Shown here in pieces: positions 1 to 7,504 of a stretch of 64,000 nucleotides of DNA. Position 1 is the stretch's first letter; each line of letters opens with the position of its first letter. Both the position numbers and the translations under genes were made by a program. Source of the DNA: JBBIRW01 sp037441565 (GTDB lineage: Bacteria; Desulfobacterota; JBBIRW01); contig JBBIRW010000001.1 in the NCBI GenBank assembly GCA_037441565.1, forward strand, positions 248,001 through 312,000. The letters are read 5' to 3'. The notes beneath the pieces are model-generated. The model was not told the origin of the DNA. It did no database searches and was given only the letters and a program-made list of their open reading frames with translations.

Positions 1-1
1 T

Positions 2-46
2 CTGAGGGAGGTATTTGGAGAATATAAGGACCCGGCCTATCTCTGA
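2..46 (+). CDS. C-terminal end of B12-dependent acyl-CoA mutase large subunit (partial)
   Basis: Only the last 14 codons are present, ending in TGA at 44-46. The frame reads LREVFGEYKDPAYL, which resembles the C-terminus of stand-alone large (catalytic) subunits of methylmalonyl-CoA mutase and relatives such as the two-subunit archaeal/deltaproteobacterial enzymes. The next gene encodes the separate B12-binding subunit, which supports the call. Substrate (methylmalonyl-CoA, isobutyryl-CoA or 2-hydroxyisobutyryl-CoA type) cannot be told from this tail. The identification rests on a short peptide plus context. Confidence 0.6.
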   Translation: MREVFGEYKDPAYL

Positions 47-126
47 TAAACGAGGGGGATAATACGGGATGATTTTTATAATCCTGCCTTAAGCCAAAAA
101 ATTCATAATGCTCTGGGAGGTGAGTT

Positions 127-534
127 ATGACATCTGAAAGGAAAGTGAGAATTTTAATTGCAAAGGCAGGTCTCGATGGGCACGATAGGGGGGCAAAGGT
201 TGTAGCAAGGGCCTTAAGGGACGCAGGATTTGAAATAATCTATACAGGTCTCCATCAAACACCTGAAATGATCGTTAACACAGCAATTCAGGAGGATGTG
301 GATGCTATCGGGTTGAGTATACTTTCAGGAGCACATAACTATCTCTTTCGCAGGGTTATAGAATTGCTTAAGGAAAAGGGTGCTGATGATATCATCGTCT
401 TTGGTGGAGGAATCATCCCCAGGGATGATATCAAGGATTTAAAGGAGATAGGTGTCAGAGAGATTTTCACACCAGGAACATCCACCGAAGAGATCATCAA
501 ATTTGTAAGGGAAAATATTACCCGAAGAAAGTAA
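127..534 (+). CDS. mcmA2: Cobalamin-binding subunit of methylmalonyl-CoA mutase-type enzyme
   Basis: This 135-residue protein is a stand-alone B12-binding domain, the usual length for the small subunit of two-subunit acyl-CoA mutases. The base-off/His-on motif DGHDRG (residues 17-22) supplies the lower cobalt ligand histidine; SILSGAH and GGGIIP are the two further loops that cradle the nucleotide tail. It would pair with the large subunit ending just upstream to rearrange the carbon skeleton of a branched acyl-CoA, most simply methylmalonyl-CoA to succinyl-CoA. The start follows a strong GGGAGGTGAG site. The MeaB chaperone and a methylmalonyl-CoA epimerase gene occur in the same window, favouring a methylmalonyl-CoA role, but 2-hydroxyisobutyryl-CoA-type mutases share this domain and are not excluded. 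Confidence 0.88.
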   Translation: MTSERKVRILIAKAGLDGHDRGAKVVARALRDAGFEIIYTGLHQTPEMIVNTAIQEDVDAIGLSILSGAHNYLFRRVIELLKEKGADDIIVFGGGIIPRDDIKDLKEIGVREIFTPGTSTEEIIKFVRENITRRK

Positions 535-552
535 AAATATTTGAGGTGAGCT

Positions 553-1704
553 ATGATTAGAAAGGTTGCAATAATTGGGACGGGATATATCGGCTGTTTT
601 CCCACATCCCCCCATCTTTCTTACAAGGAGATGATGTTTGAAGCCGCCTGCAGGGCATACACTGATGCTGGAATTGATCCGAGAAAAGATGCTGATGGAT
701 TTGTTTGTGTATCAGAAGACTTTCACGAGGGAACAAGTATATTTGACGAATATGTTCCAGATCAGATCGGTGCATATATGAAACCTGTTCATACCATCGC
801 TGGTGATGGTATACAGGGTTTGATTGCTGCTTTTCTCAAAATTCAAACAGGATTGATGAATATTGTAGTTGTTGAGGCACATAGCAAGGCCTCAAATATG
901 ATGTTTCCAGAGCATATAACTTCTCTTGCACTTGATCCAATATTCAACAGGCCGGTGTTGAGAAATGCATATTCTATAGCGGCAATGGAAATGAGAAGAT
1001 ACATATATGAAAGAAAGATACCATTGGAAGCCTTAGCTAAGGTTGTTATTAAAAATAAGTTAAATGCACTTAAGAATCCATCTTCTGCCTACCCTGCATA
1101 TGTGGATGCAGATGAAATCCTTGCTGCTGAAAGATGTTTTGACCCATTGAGCAGCTGGGATATAGCTTCATATGCTGATGGTGCATTTGTCGTTATTGTT
1201 GCATCCGAGGAAGTAGCAAGAAACCTTAAAGTGAAGCCTGTCTGGATAAAAGGTGTTGGATGGTGTACTGAAACTCCATCACTTGAAACAAGGGATTGGG
1301 TCAATGCTACTTATGCAGAGAGAGCAGCAGAGATGGCGTATCGCATGGCAGGAATAAAAAACCCTGCAAAGGAAATAGATTTTGCTGAAGTGGATGACTC
1401 ATTCTCATACAAGGAACTACAGCATATGGAGGCTATAGGATTATGCAGAAAGGGAGAGGCAGGGTATCTGGTGATGGAGGGTGAGACAGGGATCGATGGT
1501 CGCATCCCGGTAAATCCTTCTGGTGGATCCCTTGGCGTGGGGAATCTAATGGATGCCACAGGCTTGATGAGGATCGTGGAGGCAGTGGGCCAGTTGAGGA
1601 GGGAAGCAGGAAGAAGACAGGTTGAAAAGGCAGAAACCGCTGTTGTTCAATCCTGGAGGGGCATTCCCACAACAACAGGTGCTGTTGTTGTTCTTGGAAT
1701 TTGA
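553..1704 (+). CDS. Thiolase-fold protein 1, lacking the canonical catalytic Cys and His
   Basis: The 383 residues align by eye with SCP2/archaeal-type thiolases: start IRKVAIIGTGYIG, a late NPSGGSLGVGN motif (321-331) and a C-terminal AVVVLG strand. Two catalytic features are missing. The segment at 79-90 (VHTIAGDGIQGL), where thiolases have the CASG nucleophile, contains no cysteine, and the GHP histidine is Asn331. Shared with the next gene are DxFxYKEL (Tyr286) and HME. Such changes are known in thiolase-fold aldolases that work with a DUF35 partner (Ltp2-ChsH2). It is followed after 18 bases by a paralogue and then by two DUF35 genes, so a heteromeric acyl-CoA C-C lyase is likely. The substrate is unknown, and ordinary thiolase activity is doubtful. 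Confidence 0.8.
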   Translation: MIRKVAIIGTGYIGCFPTSPHLSYKEMMFEAACRAYTDAGIDPRKDADGFVCVSEDFHEGTSIFDEYVPDQIGAYMKPVHTIAGDGIQGLIAAFLKIQTGLMNIVVVEAHSKASNMMFPEHITSLALDPIFNRPVLRNAYSIAAMEMRRYIYERKIPLEALAKVVIKNKLNALKNPSSAYPAYVDADEILAAERCFDPLSSWDIASYADGAFVVIVASEEVARNLKVKPVWIKGVGWCTETPSLETRDWVNATYAERAAEMAYRMAGIKNPAKEIDFAEVDDSFSYKELQHMEAIGLCRKGEAGYLVMEGETGIDGRIPVNPSGGSLGVGNLMDATGLMRIVEAVGQLRREAGRRQVEKAETAVVQSWRGIPTTTGAVVVLGI

Positions 1705-1722
1705 AATACCAAGGAGGTAATT

Positions 1723-2880
1723 ATGAGAAGGGTCGCAATTGTTGGTGCAGGGATGACAAAATTTATAAGGAGGGCGCAGGAGACTGGTAAAGAGCTTTCC
1801 TTTGAAGCAGCAAATATGGCGCTTAATTCATGCGAGCTCACCATTAAAGATATAGATTGCATTGTTATGGGAACCGCGCCTGATGCCTTTGATGGTGTCC
1901 ATATGAAGGGGGAGTATCTTGCTGATGGTGCAGGTGCATGGAGAAAACCCTACATGAGGTCCTTTGTAGGAGGAGGGACTGGGGTATTTGCAGTTATCCA
2001 GGGTTGGTATCATGTTGCATCAGGATTGTTTGACACCTGCCTTGTTGTTTGTGAAGAGAAGATGAGTAGCTGTCAGCCGCATCCACAGGGAGCGTTCCTG
2101 ACAATTTTTGACAATATAATTGAGAGGCCTCTTGGCCCAAATCTTTTATGGATATTTGCCCTTGAAATGAATCGATATATGAGCGTGTATAAAATTCCGA
2201 AAGAGGAGATTGCACTCGTTGCAGTAAAAAATAAAAGAAATGCAAAGGATCATCCCTGTGCCTTACTTGGTGAGGATATAACTGTTGAGGATGTTCTTAA
2301 ATCCGAAGTGCTGGCCTGGCCAGTTCAGAGACTTGATGTTAGCCCGATAAGTGATGGAGCAGCAGCAGTTGTGCTCGCATCAGAGGACAGGGCAAGAAGG
2401 ATAACAGATAAACCTGTCTGGATCGATGGGGTGGGATGGTGCCTTGATACAACCTACTGGACAAACAGGGATCTCGCGTATCCAAGATATGTGGAGGCTG
2501 CTGCCATAATGGCCTATAAAATGGCGGGAATAACCGATCCGAGAAGGGAGATCCATATAGCTGAACCTTATGACCCCTTTGATTACAAGGAACTTCATCA
2601 TATGGAGGGGCTTCTTTTATGCGATAAAGGGGAGGCGCCTAAATTAACCGCCAAGGGGGTTACATCCAGAGATGGAGAATTGCCAGTATGCCCATCAGGT
2701 GGACTCCTTGGTGTAGGGAATCCCATAGCGGCAGCAGGTCTCATGAAGGTATGTGAAATATTCTGGCAGTTGAGGGAGGAAGCGGGTGCAAGGCAGGTAA
2801 CAAGGAAGGTGAGAACAGGTGTTGCACAGGCATGGGGAGATCTGATGCAGGTTGGGACAGTTGTAGTTTTGAGGAGATAG
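1723..2880 (+). CDS. Thiolase-fold protein 2, paralogue lacking the canonical catalytic Cys and His
   Basis: This 385-residue paralogue of the preceding gene has the same layout: RRVAIVGAGMTKF at the N-terminus, PSGGLLGVGNP near 324-334 and a terminal VVVL strand. The nucleophile segment (RSFVGGGTG, 79-87) again has no cysteine, the GHP histidine is Asn333, and the usual NPSGG asparagine is Cys323. DPFDYKELHHMEG (Tyr288) matches the first copy. Retention of two divergent copies beside two DUF35 genes suggests a hetero-oligomer, with either one copy catalytic and one structural or two linked specificities. It is probably co-transcribed with its neighbours, with an AAGGAGGT site before ATG. A plain acetyl-CoA acetyltransferase label would over-state the evidence. 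Confidence 0.8.
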   Translation: MRRVAIVGAGMTKFIRRAQETGKELSFEAANMALNSCELTIKDIDCIVMGTAPDAFDGVHMKGEYLADGAGAWRKPYMRSFVGGGTGVFAVIQGWYHVASGLFDTCLVVCEEKMSSCQPHPQGAFLTIFDNIIERPLGPNLLWIFALEMNRYMSVYKIPKEEIALVAVKNKRNAKDHPCALLGEDITVEDVLKSEVLAWPVQRLDVSPISDGAAAVVLASEDRARRITDKPVWIDGVGWCLDTTYWTNRDLAYPRYVEAAAIMAYKMAGITDPRREIHIAEPYDPFDYKELHHMEGLLLCDKGEAPKLTAKGVTSRDGELPVCPSGGLLGVGNPIAAAGLMKVCEIFWQLREEAGARQVTRKVRTGVAQAWGDLMQVGTVVVLRR

Positions 2881-2890
2881 GGGGTGTATT

Positions 2891-3391
2891 ATGAAAATGA
2901 TTAAATATGGTGGAATTGCCCTTAAAGAAAGGGATTTTAAAGAGGGAAGGGTAATAGTATTCAGGGATGCTCCAAAGGCTAAATATCTGTGGGATTGTGG
3001 TGTTGCAATAAGCAGGTTCCTAAAGGGACTAAAGGAAGGCAAGATTATTGGAAGAAGGTGTTTCAGATGTTCAAGGGTAATGGTCCCTCCCAGAATGTTC
3101 TGTGAGGTATGCTTCAGAGGGACTGATGAATGGGTCGAGCTTTCAGATACAGGAAGGGTAAATACATACAGTATATGCTATGTAACATGGGATATGATAA
3201 GGATTAAGGAACCGCAGATTCCCGCTGTAATAGAGATAGATGGGGCATCGAGGGGAATGGGAATATTACATCTAATAAGCGGTGTGAAACCAGAGGAGGT
3301 TCATATAGGAATGAAGGTCAGGGCACATTGGAAAAGGGAGGAGGAGCGGACAGGATCAATAAGGGATATCCTGTATTTCGAACCTATTTGA
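2891..3391 (+). CDS. DUF35 OB-fold/zinc-ribbon acyl-CoA-associated protein 1
   Basis: This is a 166-residue protein with the DUF35 layout: an N-terminal helical hairpin (about 35-52), a rubredoxin-like zinc ribbon with Cys57, Cys60, Cys71 and Cys74 (CFRC...CEVC), then an OB-fold (about 80-160). DUF35 proteins are non-catalytic or CoA-guiding partners of thiolase-fold enzymes, for example in archaeal thiolase/HMG-CoA synthase complexes, BbsA-BbsB of toluene degradation and Ltp2-ChsH2. It starts 10 bases after the second thiolase-fold gene, so a complex with one or both of those proteins is the natural reading. The N-terminal stretch before the hairpin (about 30 residues) is somewhat long for the family. 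Confidence 0.85.
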   Translation: MKMIKYGGIALKERDFKEGRVIVFRDAPKAKYLWDCGVAISRFLKGLKEGKIIGRRCFRCSRVMVPPRMFCEVCFRGTDEWVELSDTGRVNTYSICYVTWDMIRIKEPQIPAVIEIDGASRGMGILHLISGVKPEEVHIGMKVRAHWKREEERTGSIRDILYFEPI

Positions 3392-3404
3392 CCAGGAGGG
3401 GGAT

Positions 3405-3881
3405 ATGGGAATTATTGAAAAGATAAATAGAAACAATGATATTGTTTTCTGGAAGGGTGAAATCCCTGTTGAGTTTCTGTATACTGCAGGGGTAGCAGGT
3501 GAAAGATTTTATAGGGAACTCAGGGATAGTGGAAAAATAGTTGGATCAAAATGTTCCAGCTGTAGATCCATTTATCTTCCGCCAAGGATTTACTGCGAGA
3601 GATGTTTTACAGAGACCGATGAATTTGTAGAGACTGAAACACCTGGTGAGGTATATACATATTGCATAATCAAATATGATAATGAAGGAAATAGAATGGA
3701 AAGAGAGGAGATATATGCATTTGTAAGATTTCCGGGTGTAACGGGTGGTCTGATCCACAGGCTTGGGGAGATTAGCCCGGAGGAGGTTAATATAGGGATG
3801 AAGGTCGAGCCTCTATTTAAAGAAAATAGGGTTGGTCATATTGATGATATAATATATTTCAAACCTTACAGGGAGAAATAG
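3405..3881 (+). CDS. DUF35 OB-fold/zinc-ribbon acyl-CoA-associated protein 2
   Basis: This second DUF35 protein (158 residues) carries zinc-ribbon cysteines 50, 53, 64 and 67 (CSSC...CERC) followed by an OB-fold ending in IIYFKP. It resembles the preceding gene (shared PPR-F/Y-CE-C-F, TDEF/W and EEV-IGMKV segments), so the pair arose by duplication, parallel to the duplicated thiolase-fold genes. A one-to-one pairing of each thiolase-fold protein with its own DUF35 partner is plausible but not shown by sequence. It is separated by 13 bases from its predecessor and by one base from meaB, consistent with a single operon. Confidence 0.85.
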   Translation: MGIIEKINRNNDIVFWKGEIPVEFLYTAGVAGERFYRELRDSGKIVGSKCSSCRSIYLPPRIYCERCFTETDEFVETETPGEVYTYCIIKYDNEGNRMEREEIYAFVRFPGVTGGLIHRLGEISPEEVNIGMKVEPLFKENRVGHIDDIIYFKPYREK

Positions 3882-3882
3882 A

Positions 3883-4827
3883 ATGGATATTGCGGAAAGA
3901 ATCCTTTCGGGGGATATAAGGGCTGCTGCACGCCTCATTAGAGATATAGAGGATGAAATACCAGAAAGCATAGAAGAAATAAAAAAGCTTTATCCTTTTA
4001 CAGGAAAGGCTTACATTATCGGTATAACAGGTCCAGCAGGAACAGGAAAAAGTACAATTATTGACAGGCTGACCTATCACTTTAGAAAGGAGGGGAAAAG
4101 AGTAGGCATTATTACTGTTGATCCAACGAGCCCCTTCACCGGAGGTGCAATCCTTGGTGATAGAATCAGGATGCAATCACACAGTACTGATGAAGGTGTA
4201 TTTATCAGAAGCATGGCAACGAGAGGGCAGATGGGAGGACTTGCGCGATCGACGATCGATGTTGTGAAGGTTCTCGATGCTATGGGATATGAGATTATAA
4301 TTATAGAAACGGTTGGAATCGGTCAGGATGAGGTTGATATAATCCGCGTTGCACATACATGTGTCCTTGTTGTTATTCCGGGAATGGGGGATGATATACA
4401 GGCAATAAAGGCGGGTGTTATAGAGATTGCTGATATTTTTGCCATTAATAAATGTGACAGGAATGGAGTGGAACAATTAGTGAATGAGATAGAAACACTT
4501 CTCGAAATGAAAAAGTATGGAAAAGACCAGTGGAGACCAGTGATTGTAAGAACGCAGGCAAATATAGGGAAGGGAATAGATGAACTTGCAATGCAGATTT
4601 ATAAACACAGGGATTATATATTTCACTGGCAGAAGAGTGAACAATACAAAAAGGAAAGGGCAAGAATGGAGTTTTTAAATATAATTGAGGGGATGATAAG
4701 GAGAAAAGTTAAATCACTGATAAATAAAAAGCTGGATGAAATTGTAATAGAAATTTCTGAAAGAGGAAATAATCCATACATTATTGCAGAAGGAATCCTT
4801 GGAAAGGCCATCTCAGCCAAGGATTAA
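3883..4827 (+). CDS. meaB: MeaB/ArgK-type GTPase, chaperone of B12-dependent mutase
   Basis: The protein (314 residues) has the G3E-family P-loop GPAGTGKST (50-58), the ITVDPTSPF segment, ETVGIGQDE (Walker-B region) and the NKCD specificity motif (189-192). MeaB proteins gate delivery of adenosylcobalamin to methylmalonyl-CoA mutase and eject damaged cofactor. It starts one base after the second DUF35 gene, which ties the thiolase-fold/DUF35 genes to the same operon as the mutase. The old ArgK name (arginine kinase) is misleading. It could equally serve a related mutase, since isobutyryl- and 2-hydroxyisobutyryl-CoA mutases use close homologues. Confidence 0.93.
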   Translation: MDIAERILSGDIRAAARLIRDIEDEIPESIEEIKKLYPFTGKAYIIGITGPAGTGKSTIIDRLTYHFRKEGKRVGIITVDPTSPFTGGAILGDRIRMQSHSTDEGVFIRSMATRGQMGGLARSTIDVVKVLDAMGYEIIIIETVGIGQDEVDIIRVAHTCVLVVIPGMGDDIQAIKAGVIEIADIFAINKCDRNGVEQLVNEIETLLEMKKYGKDQWRPVIVRTQANIGKGIDELAMQIYKHRDYIFHWQKSEQYKKERARMEFLNIIEGMIRRKVKSLINKKLDEIVIEISERGNNPYIIAEGILGKAISAKD

Positions 4828-4831
4828 TTTT

Positions 4832-4848
4832 AGATGGGGATCCCATCT
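4832..4848 (+). other. Small inverted repeat after meaB
   Basis: AGATGGG and CCATCT-type arms (4832-4838 and 4842-4848, perfect 7-bp complement) flank a 3-base loop just downstream of the meaB stop. No T-run follows, so it is not a convincing intrinsic terminator; it could be an mRNA 3'-end stabilising hairpin marking the end of the acyl-CoA operon. Confidence 0.35.
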
Positions 4849-4910
4849 GAGCACTCACTCCTTTTAAAATTATAGAATCATACCGCATTTAGAGATATAA
4901 TTTTATATTT

Positions 4911-5987
4911 ATGAGGGCATTGAAAACCGGCACAGCGGATCTCCCCCTTCATAGTGGAAAGACACCATCTTGGCTTTTTGAGCTTATGACTGCTCTATCA
5001 AGACAGATTATAATTATCTTCTGCGAGGATCTCGGAAAAGAGGCATTCCTGGAGAAACTCTCCGATCCGTTCTGGTTTCAGGCATTTGGCTGTGTTCTTG
5101 GATTCGACTGGCACTCAAGCGGGTTGACAACGACAGTATGCGGAGCAATAAAGGAAGCACTAAAGGGTGTTGAGAAGGAGATGGGATTATTCGCAGCTGG
5201 TGGAAAAGGGGCAAGGGCAAGAAGGACTCCTGATGAGATCAGGGGATGGAGTAATAGTATTTCGATAGATCCTGAAATTCTTGTATATTCAAGCAGAATG
5301 ACCGCAAAGGTTGACTCAGCTGCAATCCAGGATGGCTATCAGATTTATCATCATTTTTTTCTATTTACAGATGATGGGAAATGGATTGTGATACAGCAGG
5401 GTATGAATGAGGAGACAGGGTATGCGAGAAGATATCACTGGTATTCAGATGCTATGGAGAATTTTGTAGTTGAACCCCACAGTGGAATTGTAACTGAAAA
5501 AAAGGGTATCGCATTAAATCTTGTTGCTACCGAAAGTGAAGAAGCAAGGCATACCATAGTTGATATTTGCCATGAGAGACCTGAAAAAAATATAAAGTTG
5601 TTGTATCAACTTAAGGAACTCAGGATGCCAGAGAGGCACTTTATCACACCCGGAGATATCGATCCCTTGAAATTGAAAGGGATATTTTTAAAAACATATA
5701 TTGAAAAACCTCGGAATTTTGAAGAGCTCCTTTCAATGGAGGGTGTGGGGGCAAAAACCGTGAGGGCATTGGCGCTTATCTCTGAATTAATATATGGCAA
5801 ACAACCGAGTTACAGGGATCCTGCTCGCTTCAGCTACTGTCATGGTGGTAAAGACGGACATCCCTATCACGTCGATAGAAATATTTATGGGAAGACTATT
5901 AAAATACTTGAAAAGGCTATAAACAGATCTAAAATTCCGGGGAATTATAAATCCAGATCATTAAGAAGATTGCAAGATTTTATATGA
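4911..5987 (+). CDS. DUF763 family protein
   Basis: The 358-residue product matches DUF763 from its first residues (TGTADLPLHSGKTPSWLFELM), a family of unknown function common in archaea and thermophilic bacteria. A helix-hairpin-helix-like stretch (FEELLSMEGVGAKTVRALAL, about 265-290) suggests contact with DNA or RNA. It lies in a run of four-base overlaps with a nucleoside hydrolase and an O6-alkylguanine methyltransferase, a loose hint of nucleic-acid or nucleotide repair. No Shine-Dalgarno sequence precedes the ATG; a TATAAT at 4896-4901 sits 10 bases before it, so the transcript may be nearly leaderless. The family-conserved N-terminus supports this start. Confidence 0.85.
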   Translation: MRALKTGTADLPLHSGKTPSWLFELMTALSRQIIIIFCEDLGKEAFLEKLSDPFWFQAFGCVLGFDWHSSGLTTTVCGAIKEALKGVEKEMGLFAAGGKGARARRTPDEIRGWSNSISIDPEILVYSSRMTAKVDSAAIQDGYQIYHHFFLFTDDGKWIVIQQGMNEETGYARRYHWYSDAMENFVVEPHSGIVTEKKGIALNLVATESEEARHTIVDICHERPEKNIKLLYQLKELRMPERHFITPGDIDPLKLKGIFLKTYIEKPRNFEELLSMEGVGAKTVRALALISELIYGKQPSYRDPARFSYCHGGKDGHPYHVDRNIYGKTIKILEKAINRSKIPGNYKSRSLRRLQDFI

Positions 5988-6973
5988 GAAAAAAGGTAAT
6001 AATAGATACAGACCCTGGTGTAGATGATGCACTTGCAATAATCCTTGCGCTTAAATCGAGTGAACTTGAAGTTGTAGCTATCACGACAGTTTACGGCAAT
6101 GTTCCAGTCTCTCAGGCCACTATTAATATCAGAAAGATATTGAATCTGTTCGAAGATAAAAAGTTGCTGGGGATAATAAAATGGCCAGCAAAACTTATTG
6201 TTTCTGAGGGTGCAGAGGCACCTTTATTTGAACTCCCCATGCATGCATTCAATGTTCATGGACAGGATGGACTTGGTAATATATCGCATTTAAAAGAAAA
6301 AGGGGTGGAAAAGTACTTGCCAAAAGATATAAAAATTACCAAGGAAAAGGCATGGGATACAATTGCCGCCCTTGCAAAAGAAAACCCCAGAAATATCACC
6401 ATAATAACCCTTGGTCCACTCACCAATATTGCCAGGGCTATTGATCTCTATTCTGAGGAGATGGGTGGTGTTAAGGAGATAATAATGATGGGTGGCGTCA
6501 TCTACCCTCCTGGAAATATATCTCCTGTTGCAGAGTTCAACATATATCTGGATCCCCACGCTGCACAGAAGGTAATTACTTCAGGAATACCGATTAAGAT
6601 GGTAGGGCTGGATGTAACTCAAAAGGTTGTGCTGAAGAGGGACAAGATTGAAGAATTGAGAAGACGAAATGACAGGATATCACAGTTTATTTCAGATATC
6701 ATAGGAGTATATCTTGATTATCACTTAAATACAGAGGAAATAGATGGTGTTTATATTCATGACCCGCTTGCTGTAGCCGTCTCTATTGATGAGACTCTTG
6801 TTAAGGTAAAGAATCTGAAGGTTGACATTGAAGTTGAAGGGGGGATATGTCGAGGAATGACTGTTGCCGATCTGAGGAAAAAAGGATCAAGGGAAGGTCC
6901 AAAGATAGGAGTTTGTATGGATGTGGATGCTGAAAGATTTATTGAGTTTTTCATGAAAAGGATAACTGCATGA
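5984..6973 (+). CDS. Inosine/uridine-preferring nucleoside hydrolase family protein
   Basis: The protein (329 residues, normal length) starts with the family signature DTDPGVDDA (8-16), whose aspartates bind catalytic calcium and ribose. ITLGPLTN, MGGV and a late HDPLAV motif complete the fold. These enzymes cleave the N-glycosidic bond of ribonucleosides, releasing base and ribose for salvage. The N-terminus shows no signal peptide, so it should be cytosolic. The start overlaps the DUF763 stop by ATGA and the end overlaps ogt in the same way, so translation of the three is probably coupled. Base specificity cannot be read from the sequence. Confidence 0.92.
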   Translation: MRKKVIIDTDPGVDDALAIILALKSSELEVVAITTVYGNVPVSQATINIRKILNLFEDKKLLGIIKWPAKLIVSEGAEAPLFELPMHAFNVHGQDGLGNISHLKEKGVEKYLPKDIKITKEKAWDTIAALAKENPRNITIITLGPLTNIARAIDLYSEEMGGVKEIIMMGGVIYPPGNISPVAEFNIYLDPHAAQKVITSGIPIKMVGLDVTQKVVLKRDKIEELRRRNDRISQFISDIIGVYLDYHLNTEEIDGVYIHDPLAVAVSIDETLVKVKNLKVDIEVEGGICRGMTVADLRKKGSREGPKIGVCMDVDAERFIEFFMKRITA

Positions 6974-7479
6974 ACGGCGGCAGAATCTTTTATGGTATAT
7001 ATTTCTCTCCGATCGGAAGGATTTATGCCTATAGTGATGGTTATAAGATCATTTATGCAGATTTTCACGAAAGGATGGATCTAAAAAGCGGGATAGGGTT
7101 ATATAAACTGGAAAGGGATGATTATGTTTTTAGCGATCTTTTCACCCAGTTCAGCGAATATTTTTCAGGGGAGAGAAGCTTTTTTGACATCCCTTTTGAA
7201 TTTAAATACGGGACTGATTTTCAAAAAGGGGTCTGGCACGAAATTCAAAAAATTCCCTATGGACAGACAAGATCCTATCGGGATATCTCTCTTGCTATTG
7301 GCAAAGATGGTGCATTCCGTGCTATCGGTGTATGTTGTAAAATGAATCCGCTGATCTTAATTGTTCCATGTCACCGTGTAATAAGGGAAAACGGCATGAT
7401 TGGAAATTATAGGGGAGGTATTGAAAGAAAGATCTTTCTTTTGCAGCTTGAGGAACGAAAAAGGGGAAATAAAAAATAA
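6970..7479 (+). CDS. ogt: Methylated-DNA--protein-cysteine S-methyltransferase
   Basis: This 169-residue suicide repair protein transfers the alkyl group from O6-alkylguanine in DNA to its own cysteine. The active-site motif PCHRVI has the acceptor Cys134, preceded by RAIGVCCKMNP and followed by GNYRGG. Family consensus before the site is GxPxAxRAVG; here it reads GKDGAFRAIG, a mild variation. It overlaps the nucleoside hydrolase by four bases and is followed 25 bases later by ribBA. No N-terminal Ada regulatory domain is present. Confidence 0.93.
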   Translation: MNGGRIFYGIYFSPIGRIYAYSDGYKIIYADFHERMDLKSGIGLYKLERDDYVFSDLFTQFSEYFSGERSFFDIPFEFKYGTDFQKGVWHEIQKIPYGQTRSYRDISLAIGKDGAFRAIGVCCKMNPLILIVPCHRVIRENGMIGNYRGGIERKIFLLQLEERKRGNKK

Positions 7480-7504
7480 TATAAATCGGTAATAGGGAGG
7501 GTCC

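Noticed and set aside
4832..4848. Inverted repeat as an intrinsic terminator
   Set aside because: No T-run follows; it is listed only as an inverted repeat.
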